Of a stretch of DNA of 64,000 nt, positions 37,747 to 48,123 are shown piece by piece. The stretch covers positions 744,001 to 808,000 of the forward strand of contig JADJPN010000001.1 in NCBI GenBank assembly GCA_016713235.1, in the 5' to 3' direction. The first letter of the stretch is position 1, and each line of letters starts with the position of its first letter. The stretch comes from Hyphomicrobiales bacterium. Its GTDB lineage: Bacteria > Pseudomonadota > Alphaproteobacteria > Rhizobiales > Xanthobacteraceae. The notes below the pieces were generated by a model. The model was given only the letters and a program-made list of their open reading frames with translations, ran no database searches and was not told the origin of the DNA. Position numbers and translations under genes: made by a program.

Positions 37747-38240
37747 CGCGTGACGATCACCGGCGTGCCGACGCGCACGCGCTCGTAAAGATCGACGATG
37801 TCTTCGTTGTACATCCGGAAGCAGCCGTAAGACGCGAAGCGTCCGACCGAGTTCGGGCGGTTGGTGCCGTGGATCGCATACTCGCCGCCGGTCAGCGTGA
37901 GCGCGCGCACGCCCATCGGGTTGTCCGGCGCGCCGCCTTCGTAGACCCTGCGCATATGCGGATGATCGCGGCGCACTTCCGGCGGCGGCGACCAGGCCGG
38001 GTTCACGTATTTTCCGTCGATGTGGCGCGTGCCGAACCACTGCATGCCGCGCTTGGCGACCGCGACGCGATAGCGGAGCGCGCGGTTATTCCCGAGCGTG
38101 AGGTAGAGCGCGCGTTCGCTGGTCGAGATGATGATCATGCCCGCGGGCGCATCGTCGAAGGCCACGACTTCCCGGGCCTGTGCCGCGAATACGAGGCCGA
38201 ACAGGAAAACCAGAACCAGGGTGAGCTTGAGCTTCTGCAT
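37743..38240 (-). CDS. L,D-transpeptidase (YkuD), secreted
   Basis: 165 aa with an N-terminal signal peptide (VFAAQA) and one YkuD domain. The active site reads YAIHGTNRPNSVG then SYGCFRM; the catalytic Cys is in place while the usual motif His is Tyr. The NPMGVRALTL segment before it is typical of the ErfK/YbiS-like group that makes 3-3 peptidoglycan cross-links or attaches outer-membrane proteins. Convergent with the SDHAF4-like gene. Confidence 0.85.
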   Translation of the reverse strand: MQKLKLTLVLVFLFGLVFAAQAREVVAFDDAPAGMIIISTSERALYLTLGNNRALRYRVAVAKRGMQWFGTRHIDGKYVNPAWSPPPEVRRDHPHMRRVYEGGAPDNPMGVRALTLTGGEYAIHGTNRPNSVGRFASYGCFRMYNEDIVDLYERVRVGTPVIVTR

Positions 38241-38345
38241 GGCTACTTCTGTAGCTTCGAAGCGGCCGGCGCGGTGGAAATTAACCTTTTATCGTAAATC
38301 GTTTTCGGGCCGGCTAAAGGGCCGCAATTGAGGGGCCTGAAAAGG

Positions 38346-38384
38346 CGATGGCCGGGTCACGCACGTTGTGCGGCCCGGCCATGA
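38346..38384 (-). terminator. Hairpin terminator after acs
   Basis: ATGGCCGGG at 38348-38356 pairs with CCCGGCCAT at 38374-38382, with further pairing inside (CGCAC/GTGCG) around a short loop. On the minus strand it follows the acs stop by about 30 bases and leads into CCTTTTC. It is probably a factor-independent terminator, although the T tract is short. Confidence 0.6.
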
Positions 38385-38411
38385 GGTTGCTATGAATTTT
38401 TCGACGGACTT

Positions 38412-40364
<1,953 letters not shown>

Positions 40365-40420
40365 CAATTCCTCCCTTAATCCCCACGCGAGCGGGCTTAA
40401 AGCCCGTCTCCTGTTGTTTG

Positions 40421-40469
40421 GAGCATGATCTTTTCCGAAAACCGGTATCCACTTTTCGGGATCATGCTC
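40421..40469. repeat. Dispersed palindromic repeat, copy B
   Basis: The best-preserved copy: GAGCATGATCTTTTCCGAAA, then ACCGGTATCC, then ACTTTTCGGGATCATGCTC. The outer arms GAGCATGATC/GATCATGCTC are perfectly complementary. It lies in the divergent region between acs and the DUF2059 gene, where it would be transcribed into the leader of one of them. Confidence 0.75.
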
Positions 40470-40596
40470 TGGTTGGCCGCATTATGCGCCGGGCGGAACC
40501 GGCGCTTCAAGGCGCGCGGGTTCCGACTTTGGTCGGCGGTCTGCTGAAAAGCCCGCGGATCGGCTAGAGTTCGGGGCGTCAGCAGGGGTCGTTTCC

Positions 40597-41087
40597 ATGC
40601 ATTTCAAGTCTTGGTTTTTTGCCGCCGTTCTCAGCGTATTTGCCGCCATTCCCGCGCAATCGCAGCAGTCTTCACCGGAGGCGGTCGCGGCCGCCAAAGC
40701 GCTTCTGGTGACCATGCGCGCGGCCGATCAGTTCAAGGCGATCCTGCCGCTTCTTATGCAGCAGCTAAAGCCCGCGATTGCGCAGGGACGTCCCGAAGTT
40801 GCCGCTGAATACGACAAACTCGTACCGATCATGATCGTCCGCGCCACGGGTAAACTGGACAAGCTGGTGGCTGCGACTGCCGAGCTATACGCCATGCATT
40901 TCTCCGCCGCCGAGCTTCGCGAACTCGCGAAATTCTACGAGACCGCCGCCGGAAAGAAATTTCTCGAAAAATGCCTGAAATCACGCGGCAAAGCCTCATG
41001 ATCGGAAACAGGATCGGCCAGGAAGTAGCGCTCGAATTGCAGCAGGAAATGACGAACGAGCTGCGCAACCGCGGCCACAAGCTCTAG
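40597..41087 (+). CDS. DUF2059 domain protein, frameshifted
   Basis: A signal peptide (IPAQSQ) is followed by a helical DUF2059 domain (YAMHFSAAELRELAKFYETAAGKKFLEK), found in many secreted proteobacterial proteins of unknown function. The frame as written stops at 41001 after LKSRGKAS. Adding one A to the run at 40967-40971 restores MPEITRQSLMIGNRIGQEVALEL and continues to the TAG at 41085-41087, giving about 163 aa, the normal family length. Its stop overlaps that of the convergent methyltransferase by CTAG, which supports 41087 as the true end. Confidence 0.8.
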
Positions 41088-41776
41088 CCAAGCGTCCACA
41101 CTTTGGTGCGCTTGATCTCCGCGTCTTCCAGATCGCGGAGCACCGGCACTTCGTATTCGGCAAGCATGATCATGCAGTCTTTGGGCAGATACGAACGGCC
41201 GGGATCGCCGACCAGCACATTTGCTCCTTGCGCCTTCATGCGCCGGAGGAATGAAAGCGCGCGGGCCGCCGTGTCGCGCTCGTAAAAGATGTCGCCGGCG
41301 AGCACGGTGCCGAACGGTTCGAGCGCGGTTTGCGGATCGAGCCGGTCGATGGTTTCCATATCCAGCACGACGCCGTTCGCTTCCGTGTTCAGCTTCATGG
41401 CCGGCATTGCGAACCGATCGATGTCGTTTGCTACGACATGCGAAGCGCCCGCTTTGCTCGCGGCGATCGCGACCAGCCCGGAGCCGCTCGCCAGATCGAG
41501 CACGCGCTTGCCGCGCACGCGTTCGGGATGATCGAGGATATAGCGCGCGAGTGCCTGACCGCCGGCCCAGGCAAAGGCCCAGAACGGCGGCGGCAATCCC
41601 ATCTCGCCGAGTTCTTCTTCGGTCTTCTGCCAGAGCGGGACCGCTTCGTCGGCAACAAAGAGCGAAATTTCCGGAACGTGCGGGACCGGACGAAGGCGCG
41701 TATTGCCGCGAATGAAATCTTCCGCGTTCGAAAGCTTCAGGCTTTCACGCCGCCCATCTTGCAGACCGCTTTCCAT
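41084..41776 (-). CDS. SAM-dependent methyltransferase, ETFB/NNMT-like
   Basis: 230 aa class I methyltransferase with the SAM loop VLDLASGSGLVAI and the following VVANDIDRFA; the ending AGDIFYERD ... LVGDPGRSYLP is typical of the lysine methyltransferase-like group annotated as nicotinamide N-methyltransferase or ETFB lysine methyltransferase. A protein target is likely but not proven. The chosen start overlaps the upstream EVE gene by 40 bases; a later non-ATG start is possible. Confidence 0.78.
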   Translation of the reverse strand: MESGLQDGRRESLKLSNAEDFIRGNTRLRPVPHVPEISLFVADEAVPLWQKTEEELGEMGLPPPFWAFAWAGGQALARYILDHPERVRGKRVLDLASGSGLVAIAASKAGASHVVANDIDRFAMPAMKLNTEANGVVLDMETIDRLDPQTALEPFGTVLAGDIFYERDTAARALSFLRRMKAQGANVLVGDPGRSYLPKDCMIMLAEYEVPVLRDLEDAEIKRTKVWTLG

Positions 41777-42156
41777 TCGGCGTCGGTAACAGGCTGCACG
41801 GACAAGCGCGAGAGTTTTATCAGCGCCATGTTCTTGAGTTGCGCGGTTACTTTAACCTGCGCAAGCGTGACCGGCGTTCTCAGCGGTTCTTTCGCTTTCA
41901 CATCGACCGCGACGAACTTTTCGGTCTTGTCGGTCGGATCGAGGTAATGCTCTTTGATGACTTCGGCGATGCCGACGATCTCTTTGCCCTCATTGGAATG
42001 ATAGAAGAAGCAAAGCTCGCCCTTCTTCATGCGCATCAGATTGAGCTTGGCTGCGTGGTTGCGGACGCCGGTCCAGGCCGTGCCCTTCGCGCCCGCCTTC
42101 ACCTGCTCGTCCCACGACCAGGTATCGGGCTCGCTCTTGATCAACCAGTACGCCAT
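41737..42156 (-). CDS. EVE domain protein
   Basis: 139 aa, a single EVE (PUA-like) domain. The N-terminal YWLIKSEPDTWSWDEQ and WTGVRNHAAKLNLMRMKKGEL are diagnostic. EVE proteins are thought to read modified bases in RNA or DNA; the ligand here is unknown. It belongs to the minus-strand run tsaD-gpsA-YciI-LDT-EVE-methyltransferase, which is commonly kept together in alphaproteobacteria apart from the LDT. Confidence 0.9.
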   Translation of the reverse strand: MAYWLIKSEPDTWSWDEQVKAGAKGTAWTGVRNHAAKLNLMRMKKGELCFFYHSNEGKEIVGIAEVIKEHYLDPTDKTEKFVAVDVKAKEPLRTPVTLAQVKVTAQLKNMALIKLSRLSVQPVTDAEWKAVCKMGGVKA

Positions 42157-42166
42157 CGCCTTTTTC

Positions 42167-42715
42167 CTAAGGTCTGATTTCCACCGTGGTGTTCAGATCG
42201 ACGAGACGCCAGATTTCCTCGATCTCGCTATTCGTTACCGCAATACAGCCGTCGGTCCAATCTCGCAGGAGATGATATGAACCGATCCAGCCCAGCCCGT
42301 TTCGCAAGCCGTGGATCATGATGTCGCCGCCGGCGGATATATTGCGCGCTTGTGCTTTGGTCTGGTCAGCGGCGTCCGGATAAGAAATGCGCAGCGACAA
42401 GTGATAGCTGCTGCGTCTGTTCTTGAAGTCGATGAAGTAATTTCCTTCCGGCGTTCGCCCGTCTCCTTCCTGTGTCTTGTGTCCGACAGGATCGCGGCCG
42501 AGCGAAGCTTGATAGGATTTCAGAACGTAGCCTTCGCGCAGGAGCGTCAGGCGGCGTTCCGACTTCTCGATCAGGATTTTATCCGCGCGCTCGTCCACAG
42601 GCGCCAGCGCGGGAAGGGTGCGCGATAATTTCAGGAAATCGGCGCCGATCACCAGCACGCTTGTGCTGACAGCGAGCAGAACGACGAAACAGAGATAGAT
42701 GCGAGCGCGTTTCAT
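42167..42715 (-). CDS. L,D-transpeptidase (YkuD), membrane-anchored
   Basis: 182 aa. The N-terminus has one hydrophobic segment (residues about 6-26) that acts as signal or anchor, followed by a YkuD domain. The active site is IMIHGLRNGLGWIG, then WTDGCIAVT with the catalytic Cys; Asp occupies the usual His place. The segment QEGDGRTPEGNYFIDFKN is typical of the family. It sits 10 bases upstream of the EVE gene. Confidence 0.85.
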   Translation of the reverse strand: MKRARIYLCFVVLLAVSTSVLVIGADFLKLSRTLPALAPVDERADKILIEKSERRLTLLREGYVLKSYQASLGRDPVGHKTQEGDGRTPEGNYFIDFKNRRSSYHLSLRISYPDAADQTKAQARNISAGGDIMIHGLRNGLGWIGSYHLLRDWTDGCIAVTNSEIEEIWRLVDLNTTVEIRP

Positions 42716-42752
42716 CCACGGCTGACTAGCTCCGTCAGCCGCCAGACGCCAA

Positions 42753-43040
42753 TCAACTCGGCGTGCCGATGACCCAGCGCCAGGGGCGCACTTCGACCTT
42801 TATGAACAGGCTGGCTTTCTTATACGGGTCTTCGGCGAGGACCGCGTCGGCGGCTGCGCGGTTCGGTACATCGAGGATCAGCATGGAGCCGATCATGGTT
42901 TCTCCGTCGTCGTCCAAAAGCGGGCCGCAGGTGCGAATGGTCTTGGTATGCTTGCGAAGATAATCGAGATGGGCGGCGCGATTGGAGAGCCGCAATTCAA
43001 GGCTATTCGGCTTATCAAGACAGATCGCAACAAAATGCAT
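42753..43040 (-). CDS. YciI family protein
   Basis: 95 aa ferredoxin-like alpha/beta protein of the YciI family. The conserved His and Asp are found in RAAHLDYL and FIKVEVRPW, and AEDPYKKASLF is typical. Family members have been linked to dehalogenase-like chemistry, but most are uncharacterised. It commonly follows gpsA in alphaproteobacteria, as it does here. Confidence 0.87.
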   Translation of the reverse strand: MHFVAICLDKPNSLELRLSNRAAHLDYLRKHTKTIRTCGPLLDDDGETMIGSMLILDVPNRAAADAVLAEDPYKKASLFIKVEVRPWRWVIGTPS

Positions 43041-43119
43041 TTGAAATAAAACCTCGCAGGGCGAAGGGCCCTCATTATTACCCTAAATAATTCGCCAGCG
43101 CGTTAACGAAGCGCCAGCT

Positions 43120-44100
43120 TCAATCTTCCTGCCGCAGTGGGCGAGAAAGCAGCCCGGCAATCGCCGCGTCGACGTTCATCTTGCCGGAAAGAACCGCAGC
43201 GATGGCTTCCGCGATTGGCATTTCCACGTTCATCGCCCGCGCCGCCTCGACCAGAACGGGGGCGGTATGAACACCTTCGGTCAACTTCTTTCCGTGAACG
43301 TTAACGGAACCGTGATCGCCCAGTAAAACGCCGAATGCGTAATTGCGCGATTGTGGAGAAGAACAGGTCAGAATCAGGTCGCCGAGGCCTGAGAGGCCGG
43401 TGAGCGTTTCAGGTTTCGCCCCGTGCGCACGCGCAAAGCGCACGAGCTCCGCGAAGCCGCGTGTCGTCAGCGCGGCTTGGGCGCTCGCGCCGAGTTTTCT
43501 ACCCGCGACAATGCCTGCGGCAATGGCGAGTACGTTTTTCGCGGCGCCGCCGATTTCTACGCCCCGCACGTCGTTCGAGTGATAGAGGCGGAACGTTTTT
43601 GAACTGAGTGCATTCGCAAGATCCAGCGCGAGCGTTTCATCGCGCGCCGCGAGCGTGACCGCGGTCGGCAGACCGGCAGCGACATCTGCCGCGAAGCTGG
43701 GTCCCGACAGAATTGCGGGCCGGGCACCGGGCAGAACTTCCTCGATGACCTCGGTGACAAATTTCTTGGAGCCGATCTCGATGCCTTTCGCGCAGGCGAT
43801 TGCCGGCGTACCGCTGCGTAATACAGGCGCGAGCAGTGTTGCGGTTTCGCGTAACGACTGCGTCGGCGTCACCAGCAGGATCGCGTCCGTGCCGGCGACG
43901 CGCGAAAGATCGGTGGTCGGCGTTACCTTGTCGTCGAGTTTAATGCCCGGAAGATATTTGTCGTTGCTGCGCGATCTGTTCAGCGCGTCGATCAGCGCGG
44001 GGTCGCGGCCGTGCAGCACGACGTCACGGCCCGCTTTTGCCGCCGCGTTGGCAAGGGCGGTACCCCATGCGCCCGCGCCGATGACGCCGATACGCTTCAT
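43120..44100 (-). CDS. gpsA: Glycerol-3-phosphate dehydrogenase (NAD(P)+)
   Basis: 326 aa enzyme making sn-glycerol 3-phosphate for phospholipids. The Rossmann GAGAWGTALA lies at the N-terminus (ATG 44100). The SGPSFAADVA segment and the catalytic Lys in GAAKNVLAIAAGI are present, and LSGLGDLILTCSSPQSRN is canonical. The ATG overlaps the tsaD stop by 4 bases (TGA/ATG), indicating coupling. Confidence 0.95.
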   Translation of the reverse strand: MKRIGVIGAGAWGTALANAAAKAGRDVVLHGRDPALIDALNRSRSNDKYLPGIKLDDKVTPTTDLSRVAGTDAILLVTPTQSLRETATLLAPVLRSGTPAIACAKGIEIGSKKFVTEVIEEVLPGARPAILSGPSFAADVAAGLPTAVTLAARDETLALDLANALSSKTFRLYHSNDVRGVEIGGAAKNVLAIAAGIVAGRKLGASAQAALTTRGFAELVRFARAHGAKPETLTGLSGLGDLILTCSSPQSRNYAFGVLLGDHGSVNVHGKKLTEGVHTAPVLVEAARAMNVEMPIAEAIAAVLSGKMNVDAAIAGLLSRPLRQED

Positions 44101-45140
44101 GCCGTCTGCTTTTCTTCCGCTAGCGGCCAGCGTGCTTTGGGTGCGAAGTCGAGGGTGTCTTCCATGCCGCGGGCAAGGCGTTCGGCGGCGGCCCATGCGA
44201 TCATCGCGCCATTGTCCGTGCAAAGCGCCTGCGGTGGAATGATCAGCGGCGTATCCAGCCGCGCAGTTTCAGACTCGAGCACTTCGCGGATTGCCTGGTT
44301 GGCGGCGACGCCACCGGCGACGACGAATGCAGTCGGCTTGTTAATCGTGTCACGCAACATCCTGAGCGCCACGCGGGTGCGGTCGGCAATCACGTCGAGC
44401 ACGGCGGCCTGAAAGCTCGCGCAGAGATCGTTGACGTCCTGCTCCGAAAGTGGCGCGATCGCTTCTGCTTCGATACGGAGCGCGGTCTTCAGTCCGGAGA
44501 GGGAGAAATCCGGCTCGGGGCGGCCGAACATGGGGCGCGGCAATTCGAAACGCTCCGGGTCGCCTTGGCGTGCGTGCGCTTCGACCGCGGGCCCGCCGGG
44601 ATAACCAAGGCCCAGCATTTTGCCGGCCTTGTCGAAAGCTTCGCCGATCGCGTCATCCACGGTGCCGCCGATCTTCCGGTAGCGGCCGATATCTTCCACG
44701 AGCACGAGCTGGGTGTGACCGCCAGACGCGAGCAGCAAGAGATAGGGAAAGTCGACCCGTCCGACCAGCCGCACGCTCAACGCATGGGCTTCGAGATGAT
44801 TGACCGCGACGAATTTTTTCTTGGTCGCGAGTGCAATGGCCTTGGCCTGTGTCAGGCCTACAATGACGCCGCCGATCAGGCCGGGGCCGGCGGCAGCGGC
44901 AATGGCATCGCAATCCGACAGCCGCGTCCGCGCGGCGGTCAGCGCCTCGCCGATGACCTGGTCGAGCACGTCGACATGGGCGCGCGCCGCGATCTCCGGA
45001 ACCACGCCGCCGAATTCCTTGTGCTCGGCGATCTGCGAATAGACGACGTTGGAGCGGATATCGCTGAATCCGTCCACGCCGCGATAGACGACAGCGGCCG
45101 CGGTTTCATCGCAGGTGGTTTCGATGCCAAGGACAAGCAT
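44097..45140 (-). CDS. tsaD: tRNA N6-threonylcarbamoyladenosine transferase
   Basis: 347 aa. Transfers the threonylcarbamoyl group to A37 of ANN-decoding tRNAs, with TsaB and TsaE. ASKHA fold with the metal-binding pair HVDVL and NHLEAHALS, and the nucleotide loops LLLLASGGHTQL and VVAGGVAANQAIR. ATG 45140 (MLVLGIETTCDET) is the family start; the open frame upstream runs into the divergent hemC gene and is not coding. It heads the operon that continues with gpsA. Confidence 0.95.
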   Translation of the reverse strand: MLVLGIETTCDETAAAVVYRGVDGFSDIRSNVVYSQIAEHKEFGGVVPEIAARAHVDVLDQVIGEALTAARTRLSDCDAIAAAAGPGLIGGVIVGLTQAKAIALATKKKFVAVNHLEAHALSVRLVGRVDFPYLLLLASGGHTQLVLVEDIGRYRKIGGTVDDAIGEAFDKAGKMLGLGYPGGPAVEAHARQGDPERFELPRPMFGRPEPDFSLSGLKTALRIEAEAIAPLSEQDVNDLCASFQAAVLDVIADRTRVALRMLRDTINKPTAFVVAGGVAANQAIREVLESETARLDTPLIIPPQALCTDNGAMIAWAAAERLARGMEDTLDFAPKARWPLAEEKQTA

Positions 45141-45218
45141 GAGGCGGCAAATAGCAGGATTTCGTGAGCCCGCCCATAGTGCTATTCCGCTCGGTAAAGA
45201 AGCGAGAAAGCAGCAGCG

Positions 45219-46136
45219 ATGACAAAGCTCCGGATCGGAACGCGCGGCAGCCCGCTGGCATTGGCGCAGGCGACAGCGGTGCGCGCTGCGCTCGGCAAGG
45301 CCCACCGCATCGCTGCCGATGACATCGAGATCGTGGCGCTGAAGACGACCGGCGACATGGAGCGCGAGCGCTCGTTCGCGGAGTCGGGCGGCAAAGGCAT
45401 CTTCACCAAAGAGATCGACGAGGCGCTGTTGTCGGGGCAGGTGGATCTTGCCGTGCATTCGGCCAAAGACGTGCAGACGATTTTGCCGGAGGGGCTCGTG
45501 ATCGCGGCGGCGCCGCCACGCGCCGATCCGCGCGACGCATTCCTGAGCACAAAGGCAAAGTCGCTGGAAACGCTACCGCGCGGCGCGAAACTCGGCACGG
45601 CTTCCGTGCGGCGGCAGGCGCTCGCGCTCCGGCTTCGTCCCGATCTGCAAATCTCCCTGCTGCGCGGCAACGTGCAGACGCGCATGGACAAGATGAAAGC
45701 GGGCGAGTGCGATGCCACCATCCTCGCTTACGCGGGATTGCAGCGGCTCGGGCTGACTGCCCATGCGACGCAAGTACTCGACCCGATGCGGTATCCGCCT
45801 GCGGTGGCACAAGGCATCATCGCGATCGAAGCACGAAGCGATGACCGGAAAACGAAAGCACTGCTTTCAGCGATCACGCATGCGGAAAGCTTCGCGGCGC
45901 TCGTCACCGAGCGCGCATTTTTGCTGGCGCTGGATGGTTCCTGCCGCGCGCCGATCGCGGGTCACGCCAAGATCGAGCGCGGGCGGCTGCGTTTTGTCGG
46001 CCTCGTCATTACGCCGACCGGCCGCGACTTTGCCGGCGTTTCGCACGAGGGCAATATACGCGACGCGGAACGGATCGGCAGGGAAGCGGGCGAGTATCTT
46101 TTAGCGCGCGCGCCGGCCGGCGCGCTCACCGGGTAA
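45219..46136 (+). CDS. hemC: Hydroxymethylbilane synthase
   Basis: 305 aa enzyme polymerising four porphobilinogens into hydroxymethylbilane in haem synthesis. KLRIGTRGSPLALAQA at the start, the catalytic Asp region HSAKDVQT, and the dipyrromethane-cofactor Cys in LDGSCRAPIAG (near residue 240) are all present. It is divergent from tsaD and followed 6 bases later by hemD. Confidence 0.96.
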   Translation: MTKLRIGTRGSPLALAQATAVRAALGKAHRIAADDIEIVALKTTGDMERERSFAESGGKGIFTKEIDEALLSGQVDLAVHSAKDVQTILPEGLVIAAAPPRADPRDAFLSTKAKSLETLPRGAKLGTASVRRQALALRLRPDLQISLLRGNVQTRMDKMKAGECDATILAYAGLQRLGLTAHATQVLDPMRYPPAVAQGIIAIEARSDDRKTKALLSAITHAESFAALVTERAFLLALDGSCRAPIAGHAKIERGRLRFVGLVITPTGRDFAGVSHEGNIRDAERIGREAGEYLLARAPAGALTG

Positions 46137-46142
46137 GCGAAA

Positions 46143-46838
46143 ATGCGCGTGCTCGTCACACGCCCGCGTCTGGACGCCGCGCGCACGGCTTCAAGATTAG
46201 CGGCGCTTGGACATCGCACGATCATCGACCCGGTCATCGAAATCGAGGCGCTGCCATTCGAAGTGGATGCCGCGGGCATTTCCGCGATCGCATTCACGAG
46301 TTCAAACGCGGTGCGGATCGCTGCCGCGCTGGATCATTTGAAGAATATTCCGGTCTTCGCCGTCGGCACGCGCACAGCGGAAGTCGCAATCGAAGCGGGT
46401 TTCCGGAATGTGGGTGCCGGTGCGGGCGAAGTGAATGCGCTCGGCGAATTGATGGCGGCCGAGCTTCCGAAAGGCGCGCGGGTTTTGCATCTTGCTGGCG
46501 AAAATCTCGCGGGCGATCTTGCGGGTCGTCTCGCGCGCAGCGGAATCAAAGTAGAAACACGGGTCGTCTACCGCGCGCGAATGGCTACGCGCCTGAAACC
46601 GGAAACCGTCAGTGCCTTCCGCGAAGGCCGGATCGATGTTGTGCTGCATTACTCCGAACGGAGTGCCGCCGCGTTCGTGCGTCTCGCCGATTCCGCAGGA
46701 GTCGGTGGCGATATAGGAAAGACACGGCATCTGTGCTTTTCTTCCGCCGTGGCAATACCCCTTAAATTGTTCGGGGTACATTCCGAGATCGCGTCCGCGC
46801 CGGAAGAAACCGCGCTTCTGGAATTGCTCGGACCGTAA
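46143..46838 (+). CDS. hemD: Uroporphyrinogen-III synthase
   Basis: 231 aa two-lobed enzyme that closes and inverts ring D of the tetrapyrrole. The family is poorly conserved; the supporting segments are RVLVTRPRLDAARTA, IAFTSSNAVR, FAVGTRTAEVA and the C-terminal LCFSSAVAIPLK. Position right after hemC settles the assignment. A spacer of about 195 bases with two matched inverted repeats separates it from mic60. Confidence 0.88.
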   Translation: MRVLVTRPRLDAARTASRLAALGHRTIIDPVIEIEALPFEVDAAGISAIAFTSSNAVRIAAALDHLKNIPVFAVGTRTAEVAIEAGFRNVGAGAGEVNALGELMAAELPKGARVLHLAGENLAGDLAGRLARSGIKVETRVVYRARMATRLKPETVSAFREGRIDVVLHYSERSAAAFVRLADSAGVGGDIGKTRHLCFSSAVAIPLKLFGVHSEIASAPEETALLELLGP

Positions 46839-46884
46839 TTGGACAAGACGCGAGCCAGCGAGGAGAATTCAGTAATCCGGTTCC

Positions 46885-46926
46885 GACATTCGTATTGAAT
46901 AGGGACAAACTTGATTTACGAATGTC
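46885..46926. repeat. Inverted repeat IR1 (10-22-10)
   Basis: Perfect arms GACATTCGTA (46885-46894) and TACGAATGTC (46917-46926) separated by exactly 22 bases, in the AT-richer spacer between hemD and mic60. It could be an operator, or a hairpin with a large loop; neither a T tract nor a known regulator motif is evident. Confidence 0.6.
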
Positions 46927-46975
46927 AGAATCAAAGGATCACTAAGAACTAAGATTGCCCGCGTCCTTTCGCATT

Positions 46976-47017
46976 CGACGTTTGCTCGGAAGGTGCCGTA
47001 AAGTGAGGCAAACGTCG
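46976..47017. repeat. Inverted repeat IR2 (10-22-10)
   Basis: Perfect arms CGACGTTTGC (46976-46985) and GCAAACGTCG (47008-47017), again separated by exactly 22 bases; with one G-T pair allowed the stem extends to 13. It lies about 18 bases before the mic60 ATG at 47035, so it would cover the promoter or ribosome-site region of that gene. Same geometry as IR1, 91 bases downstream of it. Confidence 0.6.
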
Positions 47018-47034
47018 GATACGGGACGCTGGTT

Positions 47035-48123
47035 ATGAGCGAATCTGATCGCGAGCAGGAAAGCGGGCCGAATCCGCGGCCGAAGCGGCAACCGCCGGTC
47101 ATCGACGCGCAAGCCAAGGACGTGACGCCGCCGGAGCCCGAGACCAAAGCAACGGATGAGGGCGATGCTGCCGAGCCGATGCAGAACGATATGAAGAAGG
47201 TTGAATGGCGCGCGATGCTGCCGGCGCTAGCCGTCGCAGGGGTGTGCGGTGTTGCCGCAGGGTTGTTCGGGTCGTGGCTGTTTTCATCCGGTGCGCCGCA
47301 AGGCGCGGAGTCTTCGGCCATCAATAATACGATCGCACAGCTATCCTCGCGCCTGACGCAGCAGGAAACCAAAACGCCGCCGGTTATCGATCTTGCGCCG
47401 CTTACGGAGCGCAGCGCGAAGCTGGAAACGGCGGCCGGCGAACTGCGCGGCGAAATCGCACAAGTCAGAAAGCTCGTGGAAGCACAGGCCAAAGCGCCGA
47501 GCGCGGCGGAATTGAATGCAGTCAACCGGCGCCTTGCGCAGGTCGAAGAAAAAGTCGGTACGCTTGCCGCAGCACCAAAGCCCGAGCCTAAAAACGAGAC
47601 GCAGCCGGTGGAAGTGGTGGTGCTCGGTGCGCTGCGCGATGCGGTTGCCGCGGGGACTCCCTTTGCCAGCGAGTTGAGCGCGGTGCGCGGCATTTTGAAA
47701 GAGCGCGCCGCTTCGCTTGCGCCACTCGACAAGTTTTCGAAAGCAGGCTTGCCGACGGTCGCGGCACTTTCAAACCGTTTCGAGCCGCTGGCAGCCAAGC
47801 TCGCGAATCCACAGCCGCCGATGAAAGACAGCGGCGTCTTCACGCGGCTCTGGAACAACGCGGGCAAGCTGGTCGAAGTGCGCCCGGTTGGCGAGCCGCA
47901 AGGTTCAGACGCAGGCGCGGTTGTTGCGCGCATGGAAAGCAAGCTCGCGCGTGGCGATCTCGCCGGAGCGCTTGATGAAGCCAAAGCGTTGCCGCCGTCG
48001 TCGCGAGAGCTTGCAAAAGATTGGTTTGAAGCGGCCGAACAGCGCCGCGCCGCGGATGCCGCGATTAGGGGTCTGATCAGTGCGGCGCTGGCCGCGATTT
48101 CCGCGGAGCGCCCGAAGCAGTGA
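47035..48123 (+). CDS. Alphaproteobacterial mitofilin (Mic60-like)
   Basis: 362 aa. A charged Pro-rich cytoplasmic N-terminus (residues 1-55), one membrane helix (residues about 60-82), a coiled-coil stretch (roughly 95-190) and a C-terminal mitofilin signature (LARGDLAGALDEAKALP ... AKDWFEAAEQR). Bacterial Mic60 bends membranes and is considered the ancestor of the crista-junction protein; it sits in the haem cluster in alphaproteobacteria, as here. It overlaps hemY by 4 bases (GTGA). Confidence 0.88.
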   Translation: MSESDREQESGPNPRPKRQPPVIDAQAKDVTPPEPETKATDEGDAAEPMQNDMKKVEWRAMLPALAVAGVCGVAAGLFGSWLFSSGAPQGAESSAINNTIAQLSSRLTQQETKTPPVIDLAPLTERSAKLETAAGELRGEIAQVRKLVEAQAKAPSAAELNAVNRRLAQVEEKVGTLAAAPKPEPKNETQPVEVVVLGALRDAVAAGTPFASELSAVRGILKERAASLAPLDKFSKAGLPTVAALSNRFEPLAAKLANPQPPMKDSGVFTRLWNNAGKLVEVRPVGEPQGSDAGAVVARMESKLARGDLAGALDEAKALPPSSRELAKDWFEAAEQRRAADAAIRGLISAALAAISAERPKQ

